A DNA stretch of 64,000 bases from Rubrivirga marina (lineage in GTDB: Bacteria > Bacteroidota > Rhodothermia > Rhodothermales > Rubricoccaceae): the NCBI RefSeq assembly GCF_002283365.1, contig NZ_MQWD01000001.1, positions 1,683,154 to 1,747,153 on the forward strand. The letters run 5' to 3'. The notes below the pieces were generated by a model, which worked only from the letters and a program-made list of their open reading frames with translations, was not told the DNA's origin and made no database searches. The position numbers and the translations under genes were made by a program. This document shows, piece after piece, positions 8,283-16,961 of the stretch (its first letter is position 1; each line of letters starts with the position of its first letter).

Positions 8283-9038
8283 GTGATCCAGATCCGCGAC
8301 CTGTCCAAAAGCTTCGGCGGCAACGCCGTGCTGCGGAACGTCGACCTCGACGTGCCGGAGGGCGAGGTCACGTGCATCATCGGGCGGTCGGGATCAGGCA
8401 AAAGCGTGCTGATGCGCCACATCGTGGGGCTCCTGGAGCCGGACGCGGGCCGCGTGATCGTCGACGGCGCGCCGCTCGACGAGCTGACCTACTCGGAGCT
8501 CCGGCAGGTCCGGCGGAAGTTCGGCGTGCTGTTCCAGGGTGGCGCCCTGTTCGACTCGATGTCGGCCCGCGACAACGTCGAGTTCCCGCTCCGGACGTTC
8601 ACCGAGCTCTCGCCGAAGGAGATCCGCCAGCGGGCCGACGAGTGCCTCGAACTGGTCGAGCTCCCGGACGCCGGCCCGAAGAAGCCGGCCGAGCTCTCGG
8701 GCGGCCAGCAGAAGCGCGTGGCCCTCGCCCGCGCCATCGCCATCGAGCCCAAGTACATCCTCTACGACGAGCCGACCTCGGGCCTCGACCCCGAGACCTC
8801 GAACACGATCGACGAGCTCATCCACCGCCTCGGCACGACGATGGGCACGACGAGCGTCGTCGTGACGCACGACATGCACTCGGTCCTGTCCATCGCCGAC
8901 CGGATCGCGTTCGTCCACGAGGGGACCATCCCGTGGACCGGCACCGTCGACGACCTCCACCGGGCCGAGAGCGAGACGCTCCTGGCCTTCGTCCGGGCCA
9001 ACGAGTACAAGATCGGCGTCCCGTCCGAGACCGCGTAA
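8283..9038 (+). CDS. mlaF: MlaF-type ABC transporter ATP-binding protein
   Basis: 251 residues from a GTG start. Walker A GRSGSGKS, Q-loop LFQGGALFDSM, signature LSGGQQKR, Walker B YILYDEPTSGLD and the H-loop VVVTHD are all present. The LFQGGALFDSM form of the Q-loop is typical of the MlaF/Ttg2A branch. It lies 63 nt after mlaE and precedes the MCE gene, so it powers that permease. Confidence 0.95.
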   Translation: MIQIRDLSKSFGGNAVLRNVDLDVPEGEVTCIIGRSGSGKSVLMRHIVGLLEPDAGRVIVDGAPLDELTYSELRQVRRKFGVLFQGGALFDSMSARDNVEFPLRTFTELSPKEIRQRADECLELVELPDAGPKKPAELSGGQQKRVALARAIAIEPKYILYDEPTSGLDPETSNTIDELIHRLGTTMGTTSVVVTHDMHSVLSIADRIAFVHEGTIPWTGTVDDLHRAESETLLAFVRANEYKIGVPSETA

Positions 9039-9100
9039 CCAGCGAGTAGTCCGTGGAGCGTGGGGCCGTCCTGCGTTCTGCGCCCCCCGACCCACCCCCT

Positions 9101-10138
9101 ATGCTCACCAACGAGATCAAAGTCGGCCTGGCGGTCCTGCTGTCGGCCGTGGCCATCTTCTTCGGCGTCCGGTTCCTGTCCGGGCAGTCGCTCTTCGGGG
9201 GCGGCTACGAGGTCGTGGCCGTGTTCGACGACGCGCAGGGGCTGACGCCGGGGGCCATCGTGCGGCTCAACGGCGTCCGCGTGGGCGACGTGCAGGACGT
9301 GGAGCTGGGGCCGAACGCGCGCGAGGTGTTCGTGACGCTGTCCATCAACGGCGGCGTCGAGATCCCGCGCGGGTCGACGATCCAGACGGCCGGGCTGAGC
9401 GCGCTCGGCGAGGTCAACGTCGAGATCACGCCGCCGGCCGGGGCCGACGCGGGGCGCCCGCTCGTGGCCGGCGACACGCTCCGGGCCGTCTCGACGCCCG
9501 ACATCTTCGACCTCATCGCGGGCGAGTCGAACTCGCTCACGGCCCGGGCCGACACGGCGCTGATCGGGGCCGTCAACACGTTCACGACGCTCGACGAGAT
9601 CCTCCAGAACTCGGGCGGCGACATCGAGGCCGTCCTCTCACAGCTCCGGTTCCTGACGCAGGGCGCGACCCAGCTCATCATCGACGAGCGCGACCGGATC
9701 GACCGGACGATCGGCTCGCTGGAGCAGGCGGCGGCCAACGCGAGCGCCGTCTCGGACCGCGTCGGGCGCAACGTCGAGGACGTGTCGGTCGTTGTCGGCA
9801 ACGACCTCGTGGCGACGTCGGGGACCGTCCGGAGCCTCGCCGAGGCGAACTCGGATTCGGTCACGGCCGCGGTCAACAACCTGTCGTCGGCGCTCCGCCG
9901 GGCCGACGCCCAGCTCGTCGAGCTCCGCGTCTTGACCCAGAACCTCGCCTCGCTCTCGGCCGACCTCGACTCGACGCTCAACTCGCCCAACGGGACGCTC
10001 GGGCTCCTGCTCAACGACCCGTCGCTGTACTACAACGCGAACGCGGCGGCGGCGGCGCTCCAGCAGATCCTCCAGGACCTCCAGGCCGAGCCCGGCCGCT
10101 ACCTCGGCGAGCTCGACGGCGTCGTCCGGGTGTTTTAG
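9101..10138 (+). CDS. mlaD: MlaD-type MCE-domain protein
   Basis: 345 residues from the ATG at 9101; an in-frame GTG at 9053 is less likely because the membrane anchor starts just after 9101. There is one N-terminal helix (VGLAVLLSAVAIFFGVRFL), then the MCE domain (about residues 35-115: VVAVFDDAQGLTPGAIVRL, GVRVGDVQDVEL, IQTAGLSALGEVNVEI). A long helical region of over 200 residues follows, longer than in E. coli MlaD. MCE proteins form hexameric rings that carry lipid across the periplasm. No mlaB or mlaC gene follows. Confidence 0.9.
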   Translation: MLTNEIKVGLAVLLSAVAIFFGVRFLSGQSLFGGGYEVVAVFDDAQGLTPGAIVRLNGVRVGDVQDVELGPNAREVFVTLSINGGVEIPRGSTIQTAGLSALGEVNVEITPPAGADAGRPLVAGDTLRAVSTPDIFDLIAGESNSLTARADTALIGAVNTFTTLDEILQNSGGDIEAVLSQLRFLTQGATQLIIDERDRIDRTIGSLEQAAANASAVSDRVGRNVEDVSVVVGNDLVATSGTVRSLAEANSDSVTAAVNNLSSALRRADAQLVELRVLTQNLASLSADLDSTLNSPNGTLGLLLNDPSLYYNANAAAAALQQILQDLQAEPGRYLGELDGVVRVF

Positions 10139-10163
10139 GGCGGAGGGCCGCCTCCTGGCTCCG

Positions 10164-10185
10164 CCCGCCTCGGTGCCGAGGCGGG
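10164..10185. repeat. GC palindrome family, copy after mlaD
   Basis: CCCGCCTCGG-TG-CCGAGGCGGG with 10-bp arms, 26 nt after the mlaD stop. Position suits a terminator, although no T-tract follows. Confidence 0.7.
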
Positions 10186-10248
10186 GAAGGCGAGTGGGGA
10201 CGGCCGAGCGGCGGCGGTACCATTCGGGGCCACCCCCCGATCGTCCGC

Positions 10249-12282
10249 ATGTCCCTCCGTTCCCTCCTCGTCCTGCTGGTCGTCGTCGCCAGCGCCGCGT
10301 CTGCTCAAGAGCGTCCGCCGCTCGGGCTCATGGACGTGTTCGAGCTCGAGTACGCCTCGGACCCCCAGATCGCGCCCGACGGCGAGACCGTCGTCTACCG
10401 CCGGAACCGGCTCGACGTCCGGACCGACCGGGTCCGCGGCGACCTCTGGACCATCCACGCCGACGGCTCGGGCCACCAGCCGCTCGTGACGGGCGTCGAC
10501 GCGGCCTCGCCGCGGTGGGCGCCGGACGGCCTCCGCGTCGCCTACCTCGCGCGCGACGAGGGCGAGGACCGGCGGCACCTCATGATCCGCTACCTCGAGA
10601 CCGGCGCGACGGTCCCGGTGGCCCGCCTGCCGTCGGCGCCGGGCGGGATCGCGTGGTCGCCGGACGGGACGCAGATCGCGTTCACGCGCTTCGTCGAAGG
10701 CCAGGCGGAGCCGCTCGCGTCGCTGCCCGGCCCGCCCGAGGGCGCTGAGTGGGCCGCGGCGCCGCGCGTCATCGAGACGACGATCTACCGCCGCGACGGC
10801 GGCGGCTACGTCGAGCCCGGTCACCGCCAGCTGTTCGTGGTCTCGGCGGAGGGCGGCACGCCGCGCCAGCTCACGGTCGGCCCGCACGACGTCGACGGGA
10901 CGCCGGCCTGGACGCCCGACGGCCGCGCCCTCGTCGTCTCCAGCGACCGCCGCGAGGACGCCGACCTCGACCCCGGCGACTCCGAGCTCTACCGCGTCGA
11001 CGTGGCGACGGGCACGATGACGGTCTTGACCGACCGGCGTGGGGCGGACGCCTCCCCGGCCATCGGCCCCGACGGCACGATCGCCTACCTCGGCTCCGAC
11101 GACCGGCGCCTCGGCTACCAGCTCACGAACCTCTACGTCCGCGACGGCGAGGCCGCGGAGCGGGTCCTGCCCGCGCTCGACCGCGACCTCCAGGACCCGG
11201 CGTGGGCCGACGACGAGATCGTGGTCGCCTACGACGACCAGGGCACGACGCGGCTGGCCGTCGTGACCGACCGCGGCGAGCTCCGCCAACTGGCCGAGAA
11301 CCTCGGCGGGACGTCGATCGGTCGGCCCTACGGCGGCGGCTCGTTCTCCGTCGGCGGCGGGCGCGTGGCGTTCACGCTCACGGCGCCCGACCACCCGGCC
11401 GACGTGGCCGTGGTCGACATCGACGGCGGCGGGCTCCGCCGCCTCACCGACCTCAACGGCGACCTCTTCCAGCAGCGGACCCTCGGCGAGGTCGAGGAGA
11501 TCTGGGCCGAGTCGTCGGCCGACGGGCGGCGCGTCCACGGGTGGGTGGTCCGGCCGCCCGGCTTCGACCGGAACCGCCGGTACCCCCTCGTCCTGGAGAT
11601 CCACGGCGGGCCGTTCGCCAACTACGGCCCGCGGTTCTCGATGGAGGCCCAGCTCTACGCCGCCGCCGGCTACGTCGTCCTCTACACGAACCCGCGCGGC
11701 TCGACGAGCTACGGCGAGGCCTTCGGCAACCTCATCGACCGGGCCTACCCGGGCCAGGACTACGACGACCTCATGAGCTCGGTCGACGCCGCGCTCGACC
11801 TCGGCTACGTCGACCCCGACCGGCTCTACGTCACGGGCGGCTCGGGCGGCGGCGTCCTCACGGCGTGGATCGTGGGGCACACCGACCGCTTCGCCGCGGC
11901 CGTCGTCGCCAAGCCCGTCATCAACTGGACGAGCTGGCTGCTCACGGCCGACTCGTACGTCTTCGGCGCCAAGTACTGGTTCGACAGGCTCCCGTGGGAG
12001 GACCCGGACGCCTACTGGAAACGCTCGCCGCTCGCGCACGTCGGGAAGGTGACGACGCCGACGATGGTGCTGGTGGGTGAGGAGGACGTCCGGACGCCGG
12101 TCTCGGAGTCGGAGCAGTACTACCAGGCGCTCCGGCTGGAGGGCGTCCCGAGCGCGTTCGTCCGGGTGCCCGGCGCGTCGCATGGGATCGCGAGCCGGCC
12201 GAGCGGGCTCATGCGGAAGGTCGGCTACATCCTGGCGTGGTTCGAGCGCTACGGCGGCCCCGCGCTGGCCGCCGCCGAGTGA
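10249..12282 (+). CDS. Secreted S9 family serine peptidase (acylaminoacyl/dipeptidyl peptidase type)
   Basis: 677 residues. Signal peptide MSLRSLLVLLVVVASAASAQ. The N-terminal two thirds is a TolB/WD-like beta-propeller (repeated ISPDG-type elements such as IAPDGETVVYRR, WAPDGLRVAYLA, WSPDGTQIAFTR). The C-terminal alpha/beta-hydrolase domain carries GGSGGG with Ser532, then Asp613 (VGEEDVRTPV) and His645 (PGASHGIAS). The length and layout match prolyl-oligopeptidase-family enzymes that trim peptides in the periplasm or outside the cell. It stands alone, flanked by repeats on both sides. Confidence 0.93.
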   Translation: MSLRSLLVLLVVVASAASAQERPPLGLMDVFELEYASDPQIAPDGETVVYRRNRLDVRTDRVRGDLWTIHADGSGHQPLVTGVDAASPRWAPDGLRVAYLARDEGEDRRHLMIRYLETGATVPVARLPSAPGGIAWSPDGTQIAFTRFVEGQAEPLASLPGPPEGAEWAAAPRVIETTIYRRDGGGYVEPGHRQLFVVSAEGGTPRQLTVGPHDVDGTPAWTPDGRALVVSSDRREDADLDPGDSELYRVDVATGTMTVLTDRRGADASPAIGPDGTIAYLGSDDRRLGYQLTNLYVRDGEAAERVLPALDRDLQDPAWADDEIVVAYDDQGTTRLAVVTDRGELRQLAENLGGTSIGRPYGGGSFSVGGGRVAFTLTAPDHPADVAVVDIDGGGLRRLTDLNGDLFQQRTLGEVEEIWAESSADGRRVHGWVVRPPGFDRNRRYPLVLEIHGGPFANYGPRFSMEAQLYAAAGYVVLYTNPRGSTSYGEAFGNLIDRAYPGQDYDDLMSSVDAALDLGYVDPDRLYVTGGSGGGVLTAWIVGHTDRFAAAVVAKPVINWTSWLLTADSYVFGAKYWFDRLPWEDPDAYWKRSPLAHVGKVTTPTMVLVGEEDVRTPVSESEQYYQALRLEGVPSAFVRVPGASHGIASRPSGLMRKVGYILAWFERYGGPALAAAE

Positions 12283-12301
12283 TCGTCCGTCGTCCCCCCG
12301 T

Positions 12302-12437
12302 GTCATCCTGAGCGACCGGAGCGAGTCGAAGGATCTATGGTGCGACCCGGTCTCGCGCTGACGCCGAGAGCGCTGACTCACCGTGGTGCTCGCCAGAGAC
12401 CCTTCGACTCCGGGCTCCGCCCTCCGCTCAGGAGGAC
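12302..12437. repeat. CATCCTGAGCG-type dispersed element with inverted ends
   Basis: The left end GTCATCCTGAGCG..GAAGGATCT (12302-12336) is mirrored by an imperfect inverted right end (about 12397-12437: GACCCTTCGACTCC..CCGCTCAGGAGGAC). It fills most of the gap between the S9 peptidase and the next gene. No ORF inside. Confidence 0.6.
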
Positions 12438-12469
12438 ACGGGTGCGGGCTTCTGCCTTCCCCATCTGTC

Positions 12470-12928
12470 ATGCGTGCTCTCGCCCTCTCGTCGCTCCTCC
12501 TCCTCGCCGGCTGCGCCCGCCTCGGCGCCGAGGCCGACCGACCCGCGCCGAGGCCGAACGCCGAGGCCGAGCTCCGCGCCGCCGAGCGCGCTTGGCTCGA
12601 CGCCTACGACGACCACGACGTCGAGGCCATGCGCCGAATCGTCGGCGACGAGTTCGAGATCGTCTACCCGACCGGCGCCGTCGTCGACAAGGCCGGGACG
12701 ATCGCGTTTCTCTCGCCCGGCACGCCCGACGACCCGGCCACGAGCCAATACACCGAGGACACGACAGTCCGCCTCTACGGCGACGTGGCAGTCCTCCGGG
12801 GCGTGTACGTGAACGAGGGCCCGAACGGCGCGCGGCGCGCGCGGTACACCGACACCTGGCTCTGGCGCGACGGCCGCTGGCAGGTCGTCGCGTCCCACCT
12901 CACCCACCTCACCCGCCTTCCCGACTGA
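12470..12928 (+). CDS. NTF2-like/DUF4440 lipoprotein
   Basis: 152 residues from the ATG at 12470, chosen because it begins a lipoprotein signal (MRALALSSLLLLAGC). The mature part has the small alpha+beta NTF2-like fold: an N-terminal helix (AEAELRAAERAWLDAYDDHDVEAMRRIV), DEFEIVYPTGAVVDKAGTIAFL, and strands ending YTDTWLWRDGRWQVVASHLT. DUF4440 domains bind small ligands or act as isomerase-like folds; the function here is unknown. The TGA overlaps the ATG of the HD gene by one base. Confidence 0.8.
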   Translation: MRALALSSLLLLAGCARLGAEADRPAPRPNAEAELRAAERAWLDAYDDHDVEAMRRIVGDEFEIVYPTGAVVDKAGTIAFLSPGTPDDPATSQYTEDTTVRLYGDVAVLRGVYVNEGPNGARRARYTDTWLWRDGRWQVVASHLTHLTRLPD

Positions 12929-13482
12929 TGCCGACGTACGACGACGCGCTCGCCCTCTTCCACGAGTGGACCGAGACCGACAGCCTCCGCCGCCACGGCT
13001 ACGCCGTCGAGGTGGCCATGGCCGAGATGGCCCGCCGGCGCGGCGGCGACGTCGAGGCGTGGCGGATGGCCGGCCTCCTCCACGACCTCGACTACGAAAA
13101 ACACCCGTCGCTCGACGAGCACCCGACCGTGGGCGTCGCGGAGCTGGAGCGGCTCGGGTACCCCGAGGAGATCCGGACCGCGATCCTCGGCCATGCCCCG
13201 TACCTCGGCGTCCCGCGTGAGACCGACCTGGCGAAGGCCCTCTTCGCCGTCGACGAACTGGCGGGGTTCGTGACGGCCGTCGCCCACGTCCGCCCGACGG
13301 GGCTCGACGGGATGACGGTCAACTCCGTCAAGAAGAAGCTGAAGGACAAGCGGTTCGCGGCCGCCGTCTCCCGCGAGGACATCCAGCAGGGGGCCGAGGA
13401 ACTGGGCCTCGACTTGGGAGAGCTGATCCAAATCGTGATCGATGGGATGGCGAAGGAAGCTTCGCGGCTCGGTTTCGCGTAG
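12928..13482 (+). CDS. HD-domain hydrolase
   Basis: 184 residues. The metal-binding HD motif is in AGLLHDLDYEKHP, with His in SLRRHGYAVEVAM and EIRTAILGHAPY supplying further ligands. The C-terminal GLDGMTVNSVKKKLKDKRFAAAV is characteristic of a small uncharacterised bacterial HD family. A phosphohydrolase activity on nucleotides or similar compounds is inferred. It starts on the last base of the preceding stop codon (TGATG), so the two are coupled. Confidence 0.85.
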   Translation: MPTYDDALALFHEWTETDSLRRHGYAVEVAMAEMARRRGGDVEAWRMAGLLHDLDYEKHPSLDEHPTVGVAELERLGYPEEIRTAILGHAPYLGVPRETDLAKALFAVDELAGFVTAVAHVRPTGLDGMTVNSVKKKLKDKRFAAAVSREDIQQGAEELGLDLGELIQIVIDGMAKEASRLGFA

Positions 13483-13506
13483 GACCCCCGATCCCCCCGT
13501 CTCGCT

Positions 13507-15282
13507 GTGCCCGACGACCGCTCCTCCGGCCCCCGCCGCATCGTTCCCGTCCCCGGCCTCCTCGACATCGACTCCGTCGAGGACGCCAACTTCGCCGAGG
13601 CCCTCGGCGAGGACGACACCGCTTCCACCGCGGGCGACGGCGACGACCCGCTCAGCCCCCCCGACCCGCCGCCGCTGACCGACGCCGAGGAGAGTGAGGA
13701 GCCGGCGGGGCCGGCTCGCGCGTCGCGCGAGGCCCCCGACGACGTCGACTACGACTGGCTTGGCGACGACGCCCCGTCCGCCTCGGTCGACACGCCGACC
13801 GGCCCGGAGCTCGCCGACGCGCCGCCTCCGCCGCCGCTCCGGGCCGACGGCCCCCCCGTTGACCCGGCCGACGGCGAGCCCGAGGCGGGGGAGGAAGCGC
13901 CCGAGCCGGAGGCCGACGCCGCCGACGTGCCGAACGCCGAGCCGGAGCCCGAGCCTGCTCCGTCCGAGCCCGACACCGATCCCGAGACGCCGCGCGCGCC
14001 CGAGCCGGCTCCTCCCGCCGCGCCCGGCGAGCCACCGACGACGGAGCCGGGCGACGAGCCTGAGGGGCCGACGCCGCCGGAGGAGCCCAGCGACCCGGCC
14101 GCCGCGCTCCCCGTCCCCGTGGCGGACCGGCCGCCCGTGTCCGGCCGCGAGGTCGTCGAGTCGGCTCGCGAGGCGACACGCGGCCGGGGCCGCGAGCTCG
14201 TCCAACTCGTGGTGAAGCACGGGAAGGCGCACGTGCCCGAGCCGCCCGCGAAGGCGGTCGTCCCCGATGCCGGGCCGCCGCGGATGGTGGGCCGCGTGGG
14301 CCAGCTCATCCCGTTCCTTCAGGTGATCCCGTGGGTCCTGGCGGCGCTCTTCGCCGTCAGCTTCTGGTGGGACTTCGACGGGCAGGCCGTCGTGCTCTTC
14401 GGAGAGACGTTCGCGCTCGACGGGCTCCTCAAGGTCCTGACCGTGAGCGGCCTCATCGGGTTCGGGACGAACTGGCTGGCCATCACGATGCTGTTCCAGC
14501 CGCGCGAGAAGCGGGCCATCATCCCGCAGGGCCTCATCCCGGCTCAGCGCGAGCGCGTGATCTACCGGCTGAGCGAGGCCATCAGCCGCGAGCTCATCAA
14601 CGCCGACATCATCAAGCAGAAGATCAAGGACAGCGGGGTGATCGGGCGGTACCGCGATCTCGCGCTCGGCGTCGTCCGCGGCGTGGTGGAGGACCCCGGC
14701 TTCCGGGCCGACCTCAAGACGCTCGCGCAGGACTACGCGCAGGAGGTGCTGGGCTCCGAGCCCGTGCGGCGAGAGGTGGCCCGGCTGGCCGTCGAGAAGG
14801 TGGAGCAGCAGGCCGGCGGCGGCCTCGGCGGCGTCGCGCTCCGGCTCTACCGGACGTTCGCCGAGGACGACTTCCAGCGGCGGATCGACCGGGCGCTCGA
14901 CGAACTCCCCGGTGCCGTCTCGCCGCTCCTCGACCGGATCGACGCGGCGCTCGACGCCGTGCCCGCGAAGGTCGAGGCCCGGGCCGACGAGATCGAGGAG
15001 GCCGCGACCAGCGCCGTCCTCTCGTTCGTCGAGGGCTTCGACGTGCGGACGATGATCTCGGAGCGCGCGCGCCAGTTCGACGAGGGCCAGCTCGAGGGGC
15101 TCCTCAAGTCGACCTCGAACGAGCAGCTCAACTACATCAAGTACCTCGGAGCCATCCTCGGCGTGTTCGGCGGGTTCGTGATCTGGCAGCCGCTCGGGGC
15201 GCTCGTCCTGTTCGTGACGATCGGGCTCGCGCTGTGGGGGATCGACGAGGCGCTGGTCCGCGCGCGGCGGTCGCGCGAGTAG
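13507..15282 (+). CDS. DUF445 inner-membrane protein with long acidic N-terminal extension
   Basis: 591 residues from a GTG. Residues 1 to about 250 are low complexity, dominated by Pro, Glu, Asp and Ala. The DUF445 core follows: two hydrophobic spans (LIPFLQVIPWVLAALFAVSFW, LKVLTVSGLIGFGTNWLAIT), the signature FGTNWLAITMLFQPREKRAI, a helical domain and a C-terminal span pair (YLGAILGVFGGFVIWQPL, VLFVTIGLALWGI). The extension is much longer than in typical DUF445 proteins. The role is unknown. Confidence 0.8.
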   Translation: MPDDRSSGPRRIVPVPGLLDIDSVEDANFAEALGEDDTASTAGDGDDPLSPPDPPPLTDAEESEEPAGPARASREAPDDVDYDWLGDDAPSASVDTPTGPELADAPPPPPLRADGPPVDPADGEPEAGEEAPEPEADAADVPNAEPEPEPAPSEPDTDPETPRAPEPAPPAAPGEPPTTEPGDEPEGPTPPEEPSDPAAALPVPVADRPPVSGREVVESAREATRGRGRELVQLVVKHGKAHVPEPPAKAVVPDAGPPRMVGRVGQLIPFLQVIPWVLAALFAVSFWWDFDGQAVVLFGETFALDGLLKVLTVSGLIGFGTNWLAITMLFQPREKRAIIPQGLIPAQRERVIYRLSEAISRELINADIIKQKIKDSGVIGRYRDLALGVVRGVVEDPGFRADLKTLAQDYAQEVLGSEPVRREVARLAVEKVEQQAGGGLGGVALRLYRTFAEDDFQRRIDRALDELPGAVSPLLDRIDAALDAVPAKVEARADEIEEAATSAVLSFVEGFDVRTMISERARQFDEGQLEGLLKSTSNEQLNYIKYLGAILGVFGGFVIWQPLGALVLFVTIGLALWGIDEALVRARRSRE

Positions 15283-15285
15283 GTC

Positions 15286-15371
15286 CGCCTCGGGCCGGTC
15301 CCGAGGCGTCCTGGAGCTACACCGAGGCGGGATGGGCGGATCTCCCCTCCGTAGGGGATCCGCCCATCCCG
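15286..15371. repeat. GC palindrome copy plus a long hairpin after the DUF445 gene
   Basis: CGCCTCGGG/CCCGAGGCG (15286-15294, 15300-15308) starts 3 nt after the stop. It is followed by a second inverted repeat with 15-bp perfect arms CGGGATGGGCGGATC (15328-15342) and its complement (15357-15371), extendable inward. No T-tract follows. The two stems together look like a termination or RNA-end structure. Confidence 0.6.
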
Positions 15372-15411
15372 TGCTCCGGCGTATCGTGGGGCGGACTCTC
15401 CCCGTGCTCGC

Positions 15412-16863
15412 ATGCCCCGCCTCGTTCTCGCGCTCCTCGTCCTCCTCGCTGCGCCCGCCTTCGCGCAGGCCCCGATCACGATCGGTGGCTACTGCAGCTT
15501 CGAGGGGAACGAGATGGACGACACGGTCTACGGGTTCGACTCCGACGACGACGCCGAGGCGGCCGTCCGCGAGGTGACGCGATACACGGGCCTCCGGCCC
15601 AACTTCATCATCCGCGCGGCCAACGTGCCGAACGCGGCGGCCGTCATTGACGGCGACTCGGGCCAGCGGCTCATCCTCTACAACCAGGAGTTCATGCGGG
15701 CCGTCTCCGAGCGGACGGCCTCGGACTGGTCGCAGGTCTCGATCCTGGCCCACGAGCTCGGCCACCACCTCCAGGGCCACACGCTCCTGGCCGGCGGCTC
15801 GCGCCCGCCCATCGAACTCGAGGCCGACCAGTTCTCGGGCTTCGTCCTCCAGCGGATGGGGGCCACGCTCGAGGACGCCACGCGCGCCATGCGGGCGATC
15901 GCCAGCGAAGAGGGGTCCGACACGCACCCGCCGCGGAGCGCCCGGCTGGCGGCCATCACGAACGGCTACATCGACTCGGAGACGCTCTCGGGCGCGGCTC
16001 CGAGCGCGCCCCCGTCCGACGCGTCCGGCGAAACGCCGCGCCAGGCCGATCCGCCGCCGGTCCCGACGACCTCCTCCGACGTCCCAGGCGAGACCGACTA
16101 CGAGGGCCAGGTCCGCTACCAGCTCGACTCCGCGCACCGGGCGTTCGAGCGCCAGGGCTACACCCGGACCGTCGAGGCCCACGTCGCGCGGATCGACGCG
16201 AACGCGCGCGAGCGGTTCACGATCGACCTGGAGGCCGGCGTCGAGTACCAGCTCATGGCCTCGTGCGACAACGACTGCACCGACGTCGACCTCTTCCTCT
16301 ACGACCCGTCGGGCGAGCTCGTCGACAGCGACCAGCTCGCCGACGACATCCCGATGGTCTCGGTCATCCCGACCAAGACGGGCCAGTACGCGCTGGAGGG
16401 GCTGATGTACGAGTGCGAGACGTCGTTCTGCTACATCGGCATCGGCGCGTGGGCCCGGCGGGCCGGCGGGACCGACCGGTTCGGCAACGACGGCGGGAGC
16501 CAGTCGAACAGCTACGTCGAGCACGTCACGAACGGGCTGGGCGTCGCCCGCCAGCAGTACGGCTCGCGCGGGATGCGCCAGGCCGGGACGGACCAGGTCG
16601 GGACGGTCGGGGCGAATGAGACGCGCCGGTTCGAGTTCGAGGCCGGCGGTCCGGGTGAGGTCGTCGGCGTCTGTGACCAAGACTGCTCCGACGTCGACCT
16701 CCTGCTCTACGACGCAGACGGCGACCTCGTCGACAGCGACGAGCTCGAGGACGCGGTCCCGATCGTCGAGGTCCCGGGCCCCGGGCGCTACACGGCCGAG
16801 GTCGTGATGTACGAGTGCGCCACGGACATCTGCTACTACGGCGCGGCCTTCTTCCGCCAGTAG
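15412..16863 (+). CDS. Secreted M48-like zinc metalloprotease with two cysteine-containing C-terminal repeats
   Basis: 483 residues. Signal peptide MPRLVLALLVLLAAPAFAQ. The zinc site is HELGHH (HExxH) with the third ligand in IELEADQFSGF, as in M48-type gluzincins but in a short soluble catalytic domain (about residues 60-190). A Pro/Thr linker leads to two copies of a PPC-like beta domain of about 85 residues. Both share CDxDC(T/S)DVDL(F/L)LYD, (L)VDSD and MYECxT..CY(I/Y)G. The two invariant Cys pairs probably form disulfides in the periplasm or outside the cell. The fusion is unusual for M48. Confidence 0.82.
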   Translation: MPRLVLALLVLLAAPAFAQAPITIGGYCSFEGNEMDDTVYGFDSDDDAEAAVREVTRYTGLRPNFIIRAANVPNAAAVIDGDSGQRLILYNQEFMRAVSERTASDWSQVSILAHELGHHLQGHTLLAGGSRPPIELEADQFSGFVLQRMGATLEDATRAMRAIASEEGSDTHPPRSARLAAITNGYIDSETLSGAAPSAPPSDASGETPRQADPPPVPTTSSDVPGETDYEGQVRYQLDSAHRAFERQGYTRTVEAHVARIDANARERFTIDLEAGVEYQLMASCDNDCTDVDLFLYDPSGELVDSDQLADDIPMVSVIPTKTGQYALEGLMYECETSFCYIGIGAWARRAGGTDRFGNDGGSQSNSYVEHVTNGLGVARQQYGSRGMRQAGTDQVGTVGANETRRFEFEAGGPGEVVGVCDQDCSDVDLLLYDADGDLVDSDELEDAVPIVEVPGPGRYTAEVVMYECATDICYYGAAFFRQ

Positions 16864-16870
16864 CTCCCCT

Positions 16871-16906
16871 CGCCTCGGCGACCCCACCCGGGGAGAGGCC
16901 GAGGCG
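16871..16906. repeat. GC palindrome family, long-loop copy
   Basis: CGCCTCGG (16871-16878) pairs with CCGAGGCG (16899-16906). It lies 7 nt after the metalloprotease stop. Confidence 0.6.
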
Positions 16907-16961
16907 GCCCGGACCGGACGGCGCGCGTGCGCGTTGGAGCCGTCCACACGCCCCCGACGTC

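Noticed and set aside
12775-16947. 1390-codon open frame on the minus strand across four plus-strand genes
   Set aside because: It is antisense to genes with clear motifs (HD hydrolase, DUF445, M48). Its translation is Arg/Gly/Val/Asp-rich low complexity, a typical artefact of high G+C.
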